From assembly GCA_021029095.1 (NCBI GenBank), contig JAJOHG010000079.1, forward strand, positions 57,875-121,874: a stretch of 64,000 nt of DNA. The letters run 5' to 3'. Each line of letters begins with the position of its first letter. The stretch's first letter is position 1. The DNA is from Phellopilus nigrolimitatus (lineage: Eukaryota; Basidiomycota; Agaricomycetes; Hymenochaetales; Hymenochaetaceae). The notes beneath the pieces were generated by a model. That model had not been told where the DNA came from. It saw only the letters and a list, made by a program, of their open reading frames with translations, and made no database searches. Positions 1-10,562 of this stretch are shown one piece after another. The translations under genes and the position numbers were made by a program.

Positions 1-238
1 CTACGCCTCAAGAGAGTACCGCGCGGAAGCGAAAGGAAGAAGAGATAGAACCGGAAAGTGAGTCTCTTCATCAGCGTCCACAATACACCTGCATTTCTGA
101 CATATCAATTCTCTGCAAGAAGACGCGCCGACGCTATCGACGCCTCCGCCATCCCCTCCGCCATCTCCTGGAGAACGGCAGCACCCCCCGGTTCTAGCTC
201 TCCGCGTATCTTCGTCTCATCATCTCATCATATCCACA

Positions 239-661
239 ATGGCTCCGAAAAGAACACAAAAACGGGCAGCTGCTAGACGACACATCCGCACACCAAGCCG
301 TCAAGTACCCACTGTCTCTAGACAGCGTACTGCTAACACCCTAAATGCTCCCGGGGAGCCGGTAGCGCCATATGCTGACTCGGGCGCGAGTGCCATCGAG
401 CAGGAGATCCCGTCTTCGGCTAGGAAGGCGCGCGGCACTCTCATCGACTCCGGTGTCGACAATTTAGAGGAATCTTCCGGGGTTTGCAAGTATACAGGAC
501 CATTGAGACGGTCAACACGTCTTCGCCAGGCCCTTTCTCCCCTTTCCACAGAGAAACTGGAAAGAATGCACAATACGATTGTGCATGATTTATCCGAGTT
601 TAAGCCAAATATTGTTTTTTTTTTTTTGGAACGAACCCTGGCAGGTTCGATGTCGGGTTAG
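239..661 (+). CDS. Basic 140-aa ORF inside the A0 interruption
   Basis: ATG at 239 lies in a good fungal context (CACAATGG) and opens a 140-residue frame. Its N-terminus is very basic (KRTQKRAAARR), followed by an Arg/Ser-rich stretch and a region ending in hydrophobic residues encoded by a T tract. I do not recognise the protein. It is in frame with exon 4 of A0, so it could be either the tail of a chimeric A0 product or a separate gene inserted there. The last 15 or so codons run into the poly-T tract that belongs to the minus-strand zinc-finger relic, so the natural C-terminus is doubtful. No family assignment is made. Confidence 0.35.
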   Translation: MAPKRTQKRAAARRHIRTPSRQVPTVSRQRTANTLNAPGEPVAPYADSGASAIEQEIPSSARKARGTLIDSGVDNLEESSGVCKYTGPLRRSTRLRQALSPLSTEKLERMHNTIVHDLSEFKPNIVFFFLERTLAGSMSG

Positions 662-1019
662 TGCATCCGCACGTGCAGCTCTAAAGACGCACCAGGGATT
701 CGGACAATGTTTCCTCTTTTTCGGGGAGATATGCGAGTTCGCTTTGGTCATGTCTTTGCAACGTCCCTTCAGTTGCACACATCTTGCTGCATCCCGGAAT
801 CGTACAGGGATGCTTTCCGAATTTCTTCGCCTTCTTTAGAGGCGGCCCAGGCTCGCTCAACTGGGTAGCCTTCTGCTTCCTCGGCTTCGACGGGCCGGCC
901 TTACTCGGCCCAGCGCCAGAGGAGGGTCCAGCGACACCGCTGCCGGTATGACGAGACGACACGTGCGGCGCAACAAGGTCCTTAAAGTTAAGACTACTGT
1001 CCTGCCGAGATAGAGCATG
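615..1019 (-). pseudogene. C2H2 zinc-finger gene relic with a 14-nt poly-A tail
   Basis: On the minus strand a Lys/Pro/Ser-rich segment leads into two zinc-finger-like units. The first has CTIPGCSKMC followed by LQRH; the second has CPNPWC followed by LTRHRTC. The two lie in different frames, so at least one frameshift separates them. Immediately after the second finger comes a run of 14 A (T on the plus strand, 615-628). The finger spacing resembles the C2H2 proteins common in Agaricomycetes. The terminal A tract suggests a retroposed copy, but I see no clear target-site duplication. A plus-strand reading at 1028-1228 overlaps the upstream part and cannot be excluded as coding. Confidence 0.5.
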
Positions 1020-1027
1020 GTGACACG

Positions 1028-1228
1028 GTGCCAACGCTGCAGACACTCCGTCTCGAAGGGATCCTGGGTTTGAGCCATGAGTGGCTCGCGCAGCTGGCCG
1101 AAAACCTCCAAGCATACGATGAGAAATGGCAGGCACTGAGAAAAGTGTGGGTTGCAGAGTGCCCTGGCGTTGATCTGGATTTGCTATTGGATCTTTTTGA
1201 GGGCAAGGAAGTATACCATGATGGGTAA
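1028..1228 (+). other. Open plus-strand frame with a possible 3' splice donor; unrecognised
   Basis: The frame encodes an amphipathic, protein-like stretch (HEWLAQLAENLQAYDEKWQA... then LDLLLDLFEGKEVYHDG). It ends beside a good donor, GGTAAGTC at 1227, and a matching acceptor CCCTTAG lies near 1287. It has no ATG, so it would need an upstream exon. It may be an exon of whatever was inserted into A0. No function can be assigned. Confidence 0.3.
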
Positions 1229-1559
1229 GTCTATGACGTGGACGGGCTTTCGATCGACTTGTATCTGACCAATTCCCTTTCCCTTAGAATACTTCTCGGG
1301 GCAGAAGAGCTTCCAGTCGAGCACGTGTCGTCCGAGAAGAATTACAACCAAAAACCGATACTGATTAGTGACAATGCCCGCTCTAAGCCGTGATGTTATT
1401 GTTGCATCTCCGTCTCGGTCTCCGTCGCTCATTTCGAAGCCGTTCTGACAGCAGTTAAGAGATAGTTGGTGGGTGTTAAGTATTTTGTATATCTTTTATC
1501 GTGTCAAGTCTTGTGCAATAATGAATTGAGCAGCGCTTGTTAAAATCAGATCGCATTGA

Positions 1560-2230
1560 ACTGGATTTCGATCGACATCATGAGCATGACTGCAGATAGA
1601 TTCGCAACTCAACGAGCACTCGCAGTATCATCTGAACGACACAACACTCGGACCAGCTGACGAGTACCCCATGACTGTAAAGCTGCTCTACTCGGTTGAA
1701 AGCGCGTTGATGACAGTACCCCGGCGGGGAAACGATGGACGGACTTCTGGCTGGCTGACTTGCAGCACTTTGCAATTGGTGCTGGCGGCGATTCACCCTC
1801 CATAAAAGGCCTTTATCATTCACTTGTCTATCGCCAGATTCCTCACCATCCTTTGAGTCATCTCAGTCTACTTGGCCACTTCCGCGTCGGACAATTCCTC
1901 CAACTTGCTCACGCATATTCTTATATTGGCGTAGTAAGTCCTCAACTAAAAACGATGTCCATCTTCGGCGTCATCTCTTGTTGGTCGAAAAGGCGGTTGC
2001 CGTCTGAGTTTCGAGCTGAAGGAAAAGCTAACTGGGTGTGAAAAGGATTCCTGGGCGAAGGACATTGACAGCAGGTGCCCCGCGCTATTCTGAAAGTAAT
2101 GACATTCATGGAATGGCACGAAAACGTTATGCTGCTTCTCTCGAGGCCACCTCGCCGCGTGCGAGCAGTGGGCGAGGGCATCAGACTTAGCGTCGAATTT
2201 AAAGGTCTGAGCTCGCCCCGTCACTTACTC
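1560..2230. repeat. Rearranged D-segment fragments
   Basis: 1560-1660 matches the minus-strand 3' end of the D segment that lies next to A1 (GAGCATG...CTGCAG...CGCAGTATCAT). From about 1790 to 2180 the 5' and middle parts of D appear on the plus strand, beginning with CCATAAAAGGCC, a TATA-like box also seen at 60440. The two pieces point in opposite directions, so this copy has been rearranged. No convincing coding frame was found. Confidence 0.6.
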
Positions 2231-2499
2231 TTTCTCCAGCAGATATCGGAGCCTCGATGCTTTTCAAGCACGTTTAGAATCGGGACGATTGTTGAAACAC
2301 GACTGCCTCGTTAGCAGTCCCTTTTTGGAGAGAGCTCAGACTAGAATCTTTCCTCGGTACAGTAGAATTGAAGAATATTGTATCAAGGTGAAATTAAAAA
2401 ATCCAAGGCTCACAATGAGACCTGCTCGTCTCAATTTGATACTATGTGTATTCGTCGGAAATACATGCTCACAACCCAAATAGTTACAAATATTGCGAC

Positions 2500-2665
2500 C
2501 CACTCCTGGACCGGCCGGTCGGATACAATAGCCGGACTTGCACAATGAACACAATGAACATAATGAAAACCAGAGCAACACGAACAGAAAACCAGAACAA
2601 CACGAATACAACCCAACAAACCAACATGTGATGTGTGGCTCTCTTCGAGGGCTTTAAATACGGGG
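2500..2665 (+). promoter_or_regulatory. P1 promoter of A1
   Basis: The 12-bp palindrome GACCGGCCGGTC (2509-2520) is followed by GGATACAATAGCCGGACTTG and by tandem CACAATGAA-type repeats (2541-2566). A TATA-like TTTAAATA lies at 2653-2660, about 100 bp before the A1 start codon. The arrangement recurs before A2, A3 and A6, and in weaker form before A4. The flank from about 2290 upward is also shared with A4 (18180-18330) and partly with the 10.7-kb spacer. Confidence 0.75.
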
Positions 2666-2757
2666 GCTCATTCCCTTTCTCCCTTCAACCACTAACCTCT
2701 ACCACAACTACGATCCACTTCCACTTCCACTTCCACTTCCACATCCTACCACACCAC

Positions 2758-3594
2758 ATGGATTCGTCGGCGCTCCCATCTGAGGCCCTTATAAAGGGGC
2801 TGGAATACCACGCGTTGAGGACGCTCGCAAGAGTGAGTCTCGCATCTCCGCCGCTGTCGCTGCTCGTTACTGATTAGTATGCAGGTACATGGCTTGAAAG
2901 CCACAGGGCCGCGGGAGCAAATCCGAGAGCGGTTGCTCAAATGGCGTGCGGAGATTGTGTACGTTCCTGTTCCACCGCTTCATATTTATCTCACACTGAC
3001 AACACTTGGATGTGTCTGCTGCAGACCCGAGCACAACCCGGTCGGCCACAGTGCCGATAACGAAGGGGCCGCTCCCTGTTCTGCATCTGGTTCAGGTACG
3101 GCGACCAAAGAGAACAGTGGGGCTGCACCCAAAAGGAGTACCGCGCGGAAGCGGAAGGCGGAAGAGATACACTCGGAAAGTGAGTCTCTTCATCAGCGTC
3201 CACAATACACCTGCATTTCTGACATATCAATTTTCTGCGAGAAGACGTGCCAGCGGAACGTCAAAGGAAGAGAATCTTAGCCGACTCCGTTGTCGTCAAC
3301 ACCGATGTGCCTCCGTCACCTTCGCCATCCCAGCCGGCGCAGCCACATCCAACACCGCTGACATCCTTGCCGGAGACGCCGCTGCCGTCATCGCCAATAC
3401 TTTCAGCGCCATTTCCGCTGCAGTGTCCTTGCATGCCGCGGCACCCACTACAGACATGGGACACCATGTTCTTCATTCAGGATCCAGACGGATGTCCGGA
3501 AATTGTCAGGCCCGTTTCTGACTGGCAGAAGGGCCAGCGAACGTGTCGACCGAGACGCTGTACAACAAATTACTCGAGACGATACAGATACTGA
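2758..3594 (+). CDS. A1: 217-aa SAP-domain protein with KRKAE motif
   Basis: Four exons, 2758-2832, 2885-2958, 3025-3179 and 3245-3594, join to 654 nt (217 aa) with intron phases 0, 2 and 1. Residues about 15-45 form a good SAP motif: YHALRTLAR, split by intron 1, then HGLKATGPREQIRERLLK. Known SAP domains bind A/T-rich or scaffold-attachment DNA. A disordered segment follows and ends in ARKRKAEEIHSESE, a likely nuclear localisation signal. Next come a Pro/Ser-rich stretch and a conserved C-terminal block (FFIQDPDGCPEIVRPVSDW...RYRY). The ATG is the first after the TATA box. The upstream hexamer array is in frame but lacks an ATG, so I treat it as 5' UTR. A convergent P2 module lies about 670 bp downstream. 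A nuclear DNA-binding role is inferred. Confidence 0.75.
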
Positions 3595-3699
3595 ATAATT
3601 CCAGTGCCTGCCATAAGCCGTGAGGTTATTGTCATATTCCGTCTCGGTCATCATCGCTCGCCAGAGCCGTTCTGTAGTAGTTTATAGACAGGTGGAAGG

Positions 3700-4420
3700 C
3701 AGTTTTGTATCTTTTATCATGTTGTTTCTTGTGCAAAAACGATTTTAGTAACACTTGTTAAATTCAGATCGTGTCGACTAAGATCCATGAGCATGGCTGC
3801 AGGCAGATTAACAACTCCATGAGTATTCGCAGTATCATTCAAACAACACAACACTCGGACCCGCTGCCGAGCTCCCAATGACTGTGTCGGTTGCACTCGC
3901 CCACCACTCGCATGCGGCACGGTGGCCTCGCCCGAGAGAAGCAGCATAACGTTATCGTGTCATTCCACAAAGGTAATTGCTTTCGAGATAGCATAGGCAC
4001 CGGCTGTCAGTGTCCTTTGGACACACAGGTAGCTTTCCCTTCAGCTCGCGACTCAAACGATAACCGCCTTTTCGACAAACAAAGAGATGACAATGGATTC
4101 TAGCTGAGGGCTTACCTACTCCAAATACAAGAGTACGCGGGCACGAGTTGGAGGAATTGGCCGACACGGAAGGAGTTAAGTGGACTGAAATGACTCGGAG
4201 GATGGTGGGGATTCTGGCGATGGTCGTTCGGAACGAATGATAAAGGCCCTTTGTTGAGCCTGCGAGGAGGGCTTCAAAGGAATCGATTGACTGAGCCCTT
4301 CGTTTGTATCGGATCTCTATAGGATCGTCGACACGCGTTCGAACAGCAAAGTTGGATGTTGAGTATTCGTCAGGTAATCTGGCCATGCGTTACGCAGAAA
4401 AAGACAACAAGCACGAAGGA
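3700..4420 (-). repeat. D1 segment with P2 module, convergent with A1
   Basis: This segment is shared with 8760-9420, 12200-12625 and 60290-60990. Read on the minus strand, it begins with the P2 module (4255-4283: TTTGAAGCC, then CGCAGGCTCA). It continues through a conserved stretch with a GTAAGCC donor-like site and ends against the 3' flank of A1. Long frames across it run straight through the promoter and have no conserved start, so I do not call a protein. A spliced or noncoding antisense transcript toward A1 is possible. Confidence 0.6.
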
Positions 4421-4599
4421 GAGACACTCTTGAATCGGTGCTGCTTTCCGAAGGTGTACCTAGCAAATTCGACTAGGGTCGTCTTGGATATGCACTTGCG
4501 ATAACCTGTCTTTCCGCCACTCAGCTAACTCGACGAGTCATTTTCGAGAGTATTGGAAAAGAGAGAAGCCCCAGGTCACATGAAGCATCATCTTCTAAC

Positions 4600-5690
4600 A
4601 TTAGTGATTGCAGATTGCAGTAATGCATACCTCTCCTGGACCTGCACGAGTATGATATTTCGCGTGCATCTCGTTTACAGTTGTGTACGATTGCTTGAAA
4701 CCGAATTGAACCGGTATAGAGCGCCGATGAACAGCGTCTCCAGACCCCGCGCTTCTCCTTGGCCGCCGCGCCGAACGATGTCGAGCACGCAAGATCGAGA
4801 TCGATGTCGAAGACGGTGTCGGAGATTTGACATCGAAAGCCGGTTCTTGAAGTCGTGCCAAGCTTTTCGTCGTCTGACCTCGTTCCGATGCACTCCTCGC
4901 GCATGAAGACTCATAGCTACGTGCAATGAAGAGGAGCAAGTCTTCAACGACACGAGGCATTTGGCCAGGCCGAAACGAAACGTCACATGCCTGACATCGC
5001 GCCTCCTGCTGTACCGCCGAACGCGTCTGGCTCGGTGTCGCGACGCCCGCGATCGCGTGTGAGCCTTTACCCGACGGGGCCCTGCCCGTGGATGTGCCCG
5101 ACAACGCAGTTCCGGCTTTCTCTAGCAACCTCTTGGCCCCGTGCACGAGCAGGTCGAGTCGCCTCCAGGGACAGGCGTACCCACTAAGTGCGCGGAGCGT
5201 TTTTCGCTGCGGGAAATTTGCCAAAACGGCTCACATAGGACGTCTTGGGCCGGAGCGTCTATCCTGCGCTGCGGCAGCGATCGATGGCCAGATGGAGCTT
5301 GACGAGTACATGCGCACTGTCAGAAGCAGCGTCCTGGCTCGCTGAGGGCCAGCAGGTGTCCGATGGCGCTGCCGTCGAAGAAGGAACACAAGCCAGAAAC
5401 TCTATATGTATACAAATAAAAAGGAATACCTGGACTTGGATTCCGAAATTACTCGCGATTCGCAAGACAGTAACAGGCGACTTTGGAAGACACTCATTCC
5501 ACGACAGAAATTGCTGGAAGACGAACTTGGGCTTCGCATTTGAATTGCTGAGATTGCGAATTTAAAATGAGAGAGCTCGGCTTTAGCTGTGGAGTTGTAC
5601 AGGTCTTTTCTCCCAACTCGTCCACGCAGCTCGACGCGTAATTTTGGACAGGGAGTAGACACACTTGTCTCAGGAAGAGCTTAGGTGAGC
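4600..5690. other. No recognisable gene
   Basis: Several overlapping open frames of 100-200 codons occur on both strands, the longest being 5224-4601 on the minus strand. None shows a recognisable domain, a convincing start or paired splice sites. The GC-rich part (4700-5340) may be the remains of a host gene, since it lies next to the Puf6 relic. Confidence 0.4.
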
Positions 5691-5699
5691 ACGCACACG

Positions 5700-6480
5700 C
5701 TTGCATCTACATACAGCTCTAGCCGGACTTGGAAATGCATCGGCACTGGTATATCCGTCCATACTGTCTGCATTAAGAGTACTGCGCTCTGCCGCAGTAG
5801 CGCTTGAGGTGCACAAGGCACAAAAAATGTTGCAGAACGAGGGGCACGCGGCCGAGACGCATGCCGCGCTGCTCGCGGAGGCGAAGGCGAGCAGGAAGGA
5901 TGTCCCCCACGAAACTCGTCGAGGAACTCATGCGCGTCATCCACGGAAAGTCCAAGACATTGTGTTTGAACACGAGACGCTTGTGAAGTACAGCAGCTAG
6001 GCGGAGAGGGACGCAGTCGTGGGCGAGCTAAAGGGGAGGCTCATGGAGCTCGCGCGGAGCCGGTACTCGAAGATGCAGCTCATCGCCAGGAGGACACGTC
6101 CTGCAAAAAACAAAATCCAACTATATTTTCGCGGCACGGACAATTCTTCGTGACGAAGCTCATCCACGGCTGCCCTGCTCACTGCGTGGCGATCCTGCTC
6201 GAGTCCCGCGGGGCCGTCGTGCGCCTGCTGCTGCACCGCGGTGCTCGCAGACGCGTACAAGCTGCACGCGAACACGAACGAGCCTCCTCCGCGACATCTA
6301 CGGGCGTGAGGTTGCGCTCTTCGCGGAGCCAGCCCTCGCGTGGGCACCACGGACGAGCGCGAGAAGGTACAGCTGAAGAAGGGTCTCGTTAATATGCTTG
6401 AGGGCGGGGACTTGGAGAGGTGCGTGTTGAAATGCGAGGGGCGAGGTCGTCAGCAGTCGCGCACACAGGGAATCCGTTTG
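5700..6480 (+). pseudogene. Puf6/PUM3-type (CPL domain) relic
   Basis: Fragments in different frames recall the C-terminal half of nucleolar Puf6/PUM3. VQDIVFEHETLVKY is followed by AERDAVVGELKGRLMELARS, then a break, then ILLESRGAVVRLLLHRGA, VLADAY-like residues, and IYGREVALF, which matches the family's YGKEFALF block. Stops (for example TAG at 5998) and frame changes separate the pieces, so no functional Puf6 product can be made. Puf6 works in ribosome biogenesis and mRNA repression. It is normally single copy, so a functional copy presumably lies elsewhere. Confidence 0.55.
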
Positions 6481-6569
6481 ACCTGTTGGCGTGGCCAAAC
6501 GCAAGTTGCAAACGATATGCTGGTTGCTTACTAATCTACCCGATTTGTCCGTAACCCGGAATCAGTTTC

Positions 6570-7855
6570 TGCGCGTTCGCAGAATTCCAACAATGCGAGC
6601 GCATCCTCGCTGCGGTGAAGGGGAGCGTGCAGCTCGTGTAACCGGACCTGTTTTCTTCTTACGATGTGGCTCCTTATGTTTTCGTCCGCACGTTATACAA
6701 CCCGGAGAAGGGCGCGATGTCGCATGCGATTTTCATCCCATCGTACGCGTCGGCCATCAATTTGGACGCGCTTCGCGTGGCTTCCTCGGTCAAGCACAGA
6801 TGATCTTTGCTACCATGTCTTGCATATAACTCGAATGCTCGTACTGTGTCGATGTCGCACCTGCAAACTTTTAACGGCTATCACGCATCGCCGTATCAGC
6901 TTGCTCAGTTGGATCAGCATTGAGCCGGTATGAATTCCATCCCTGAGACACTCTGAAGCTATCTAAACGCCTCCGCCCGTTGCAAGAGGTGAAAAACTAC
7001 CTGAACGCAATTACCAAGCCCGTCTACGACGACAGCGACACTAACACTAATGCGTTATGAAGCCTTCGGACAGACACGAAGCCACCGAGGAACCATAAAG
7101 TGACGGCTCGGATTGTGTACAGTGAGTGTCTTTTCTTTTCACTTCCGACGGCAACTTCTTCTGATGCATTTCAAGGATCTACCATTCTATCATATCTCTC
7201 AAGTACCGCCTATATATTTTACAACGCAAGAGTCTAAAACTAAAAAAGACCCTTACGTCGCCGTTACTTCGTCTATAATGATGAAGAGACAAATGTCGCC
7301 TGAATATCCCTCTGAGACTGTGGCATTCAGACTTTGCCCATCCTACGTGCGGAGCTGCAGGACCATTAAGAAGAAACCAGAAACACCTCACACCGAAATG
7401 GACTCCGACGCGATGAGAAGCTGCAACTCCGCAAGCCCGCAGGACTCCCTTGTGTCTGCTCGTTGGTCGTCGGTGTCCGATGGATCATCCTGAAAACACT
7501 GCAATTCAGAATACAGAATCTGGACTTGAGACTGGAACCAGAAATGAACCTGACTCTCCTGATCACCCTTCTCCTAATGTGTACTTCGTGCGGAGATGCT
7601 CATACGATATGTTGGCAGACACGTTTAGCCCAGGCTGCAATGCTTGCTTTGGGATGTCGGAGTAGTCCTACGATGTGCGATCGCCGACTAAGTATTGTTC
7701 GTCGGTTTTTGAGCTCGAGTTTAGGCTTTGCTAGAGTGTTTTTCGCCAAGATTGCTACTGAATTCTGCCAGTTAGAGTCCTCCAGATCTGAGTCGGATGG
7801 AGAAGAAAGAAATCAGCGCCTCTCCACGGACAACTCTCAAGCAAAAGGTGTGTGA
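6570..7855 (+). repeat. F1 dispersed repeat
   Basis: Segments near 6835-6905, 7330-7430 and 7670-7830 match 16840-17000, 17240-17310 and 17480-17620 in order and orientation, defining a dispersed unit of about 1 kb. Upstream, 6660-6800 encodes a broken protein-like stretch (YDVAPYVFVRTLYNPEKGAMSHAIF) that I cannot place. All frames carry stops. It is probably the remains of a spliced gene family. Confidence 0.5.
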
Positions 7856-7859
7856 ATCG

Positions 7860-8570
7860 GTAAAACAAAAACAAAAAAATGGCGCAAAGGCAAGAGGTAG
7901 ATGGCGATCCGCGATGCGTACGTGAACCTGGACTAATCGCTACGTTTATATTGCAGATATTTTATTTTCTTGAATCAGCAAGGTCTGCGCAAACACAAGC
8001 GGGTCTACGTCCTTCCGTGGCCGTTATACAGCCTTCTTGCGCGCACTCACGATCCGCCCTCCGCATGGGGTTATGCGAAAGGATACAATCGTCGTTGGGA
8101 TTCCAACCCCCCTGCTACCCCTTCCATCCGACGCTCTCACCGCGCCTCTACATACGTGGAATTCACCATCGAGGCGAACCCTCGATAACGATGAACGTAC
8201 GACCGAAGAACTGAGGGATATAGAACGAGTAATGTATGCCTGCGAGACGTTGTACAAGCAGGTGAAGGGGGGATTTGTTGAAATGTGCCGAATAAGTACG
8301 AGCTTAAGGAATATCGGATGTTAGAGGTTATCATCAAGTTTGAAGAGGATGGGGGCGAAAGAGTCAGCACTGAGATGTGTAAGAGTGTTCGCCAGCTAAA
8401 TCGGACGAGCAGAATTGCCCAAGCTTATCTTATAGTCCTGTGGTACGCGTGATGTGCCGTATGATTGCAATAATACTATTGATTTCAAATCTAATTACGC
8501 TAGACCCTCTTCCCCTTACACAAGCTCCCGATGATACATTGGAATAATGTCGAAAATTATTTCAACTTGC
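7860..8570. other. Nothing recognised
   Basis: Only short overlapping frames are present on either strand. No repeat shared with the rest of the window was noticed, and no promoter module of either type. Confidence 0.4.
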
Positions 8571-8589
8571 GATTCAAACAGAAGCAAAC

Positions 8590-9420
8590 AACGTGTGGTT
8601 TCTCTATTCTCCGACAATTTCGAGACGAGTCGTCGAGTTAGCTGAGTAACGGAAAGACAGATTGTCGCATATGCAAGATGACCATAGCCGAATTTGCTAC
8701 TTCGGAAGGCAACACCTACCTACCGAAACAAGCGTCACGATCAAATCTTTTTTCGCGTAACGCATGGCCAGATTACCTGACGAACACTCAACATCCAACT
8801 TTGCTGCTCGAACGCGTGTCGACGGATCCTATAGAGATCCGATACAAACGAAGGGCTCAGTTAATCGATTCCTTTGAAGCCCTCCTCGCAGGCTCAACAA
8901 AGGGCCTTTATCATTCGTTCCGAACGACCATCGCCAGAATCCCCACCATCCTCCGAGTCATTTCAGTCCACTTAACTCCTTCCGTGTCGGCCAATTCCTC
9001 CAACTTGTGCCCGCGTACTCTTGTATTTGGAGTAGGTAAGCCCTCAGCTAGAGTCCATTGTCATCTCTTTGTTTGTCGAAAAGGCGGATATCGTTTGAGT
9101 CGCGAGCTGAAGGGAAAGCTACCTGTGTGTCCAAAGGACACTGACAGCCGGTGCCTATGCTATTCCGAAAGCAATTTCCATTGTGGAATGACACGTCAAC
9201 GTTATGCTGCTTCTCTCGGGCGAGGCCACCGTGCCGCATACGAGTGGTGGGCGAGTGCAACCGACACAGTCATTGGGAGCTCGGCAGCAGGTCCGAGAGT
9301 TGTGTTGTTTGAATGATACTGCGAATACTCATGGAGTCGTTAATCTGCCTGCAGCCATGCTCATGGATCTTAGTCGACACGATCTAAATTTAACAAGTTT
9401 GCTAGACTCATTTTTGCACA
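8590..9420 (+). repeat. D2 segment with P2 module, convergent with A2
   Basis: This is the plus-strand counterpart of D1. The outer flank from 8590 resembles 4500-4590 inverted. The P2 module lies at 8871-8896 (CCTTTGAAGCC, 16 bp, then CGCAGGCTCA). A 212-codon open frame (8678-9316) crosses the whole promoter, and its first part does not correspond to the transcribed side of the module, so I do not accept it as a gene. The segment ends at about 9420, facing the 3' end of A2. Confidence 0.6.
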
Positions 9421-9555
9421 AGATACAACATTACAAAGGATACAAAACTGCCTTCCACCTGTCTTTTAACTACTACAGAACGGCTCTGGCGAGCGATGAT
9501 GACCGAGACGGAATATGACAATGACCTCACGGCTTATACCGGGCACTGGCATTAT

Positions 9556-10296
9556 TCAGTATCGGTATCGTCTCGAGTAATTTGTTGTAGAACGCTTCGG
9601 TCGACACGTTCGCCGTCCCTTCTCCCAATCAGAAACAGGATTAAGCTTCCAGAGGCATTCATCCGGAGCCACATAGGGCCCGGCAGAGCATATGGCGGCA
9701 GTGCATATGGGATGTTCGCCACCGTGGACGGGTGCTCCCGTGGCTCCAGGGGGCGGCTGAGGCACGCCTGCGTTGCTGACCCTGGACATCGCCAAGACCC
9801 GCTTCTTTGGGCGCGAAAAGTGTGCGCTGTCTTGCGGAGGGTTCAAATGTTAGGATGTAGGCTTGTTGTTGATGGCGATGAAGAGACTCACCATCTGTCC
9901 CCAGTTCCTCAACCTTGCGCTTCCGCGCGGTGGGTTCTTGGGACATAGCCCCGACGTTCTCCTTGGAGCCTCCCGACCCGGAACTGGAGTCGGACCCTTG
10001 GACGTGGTCGTCCTCGTTGTCCTCGAGGCTACGGGGGACATAAAAATGGCGTCAACATACGATATATAAGCACGAGACAGAAAACCAGAACATACCCGAA
10101 CTCCGCGCGCCATTGGAGCAACCGCTTTCGGATTTCCTCCCGTTTCCCTGTGGCTGTCAAGCCATGTACCTGCATACTAATCAGTAACGAGCAGCGACAG
10201 CGACGGAGATGCGAGACTCACTCTTGCGAGCGTCCTCAACGCGTGGTATTCCAGCCCCTTAATATGGGCCTCAGATGGGAGCGCCGACGAATCCAT
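9556..10296 (-). CDS. A2: 186-aa SAP-domain protein, chimeric family A member
   Basis: Exons on the minus strand at 10296-10222, 10169-10096, 10028-9892 and 9830-9556 join to 561 nt (186 aa) with phases 0, 2 and 1. Exon 1 and the C-terminal RYRY block match A1 and A3. Exons 2-3 differ: the SAP helix reads HGLTATGKREEIRKRLLQW, and the acidic part (LEDNEDDH...RKRKVEELGTDG) is of the A4/A6 type. Exon 3 is shorter than in A1, A3 and A6 (137 against 155 nt), and the Pro-rich region is shorter. The mix suggests gene conversion or unequal crossing-over between subfamilies. A2 lies head to head with A3, about 0.9 kb between start codons. A nuclear, DNA-binding product is inferred from the SAP and KRK motifs. 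Confidence 0.7.
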
Positions 10297-10399
10297 GTGG
10301 TGTGGTAGGATGTGGAAGTGGAAGTGGAAGCGGAAGTGGAAGTGGAAGTGGATCGTAGTTGTGGTAGAGGGTAGTGGTTGAAGGGAGAAAGGGATTGAG

Positions 10400-10562
10400 C
10401 CCCCGTATTTAAAGCCCTCGAAGAGAGCCACACATCACATGTTGGTTTGTTGGGTTGTATTCGTGTTGTTCTGGTTTTCTGTTCGTGTTGCTCTGGTTTT
10501 CATTATGTTCATTGTGTTCATTGTGCAAGTCCGGCTATTGTATCCGACCGGCCGGTCCAGGA
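10400..10562 (-). promoter_or_regulatory. P1 promoter of A2
   Basis: On the minus strand the palindrome GACCGGCCGGTC (10546-10557), the CACAATGAA repeats (10498-10530) and the TATA-like TTTAAATA (10406-10413) occur in the same order and spacing as before A1. A hexamer array of CCACTT type (10315-10355) follows in the 5' UTR. Confidence 0.75.

Larger units (their letters stand above)
1..1362 (+). pseudogene. A0: interrupted SAP/KRKAE family A copy, 5' cut by window edge
   Basis: The window opens inside exon 3 of a family A gene: it encodes the basic ARKR-type motif, and the exon ends at 57 with the family's phase-1 donor GTGAGTCTC. Intron 3 matches A1 and A3, and exon 4 begins at 123. After a short Pro/Ser stretch the family sequence stops and the frame runs without a stop into an unrelated 140-residue ORF (239-661). 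The family A C-terminus reappears only at about 1290-1362 (TCRPRR...RY then stop), followed by the usual 3' flank to about 1560. About 1.1 kb of foreign sequence therefore sits inside the last exon. I infer an insertion or recombination; an expressed fusion is possible but unsupported. Confidence 0.7.

Noticed and set aside
640..660. GGTTCGA sequence suggesting a tRNA B box
   Set aside because: No A box at the right distance and no cloverleaf; it lies within the zinc-finger relic.
2635..2757. Upstream extension of A1 with a His-Phe repeat
   Set aside because: There is no ATG; the stretch lies between the TATA-like box and the first ATG and is best read as leader sequence.
8678..9316. 212-codon open frame across D2
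   Set aside because: It runs through the P2 module from outside, has no conserved start among D copies, and the equivalent frames in D1 and D4 differ. Treated as chance in a repeat.
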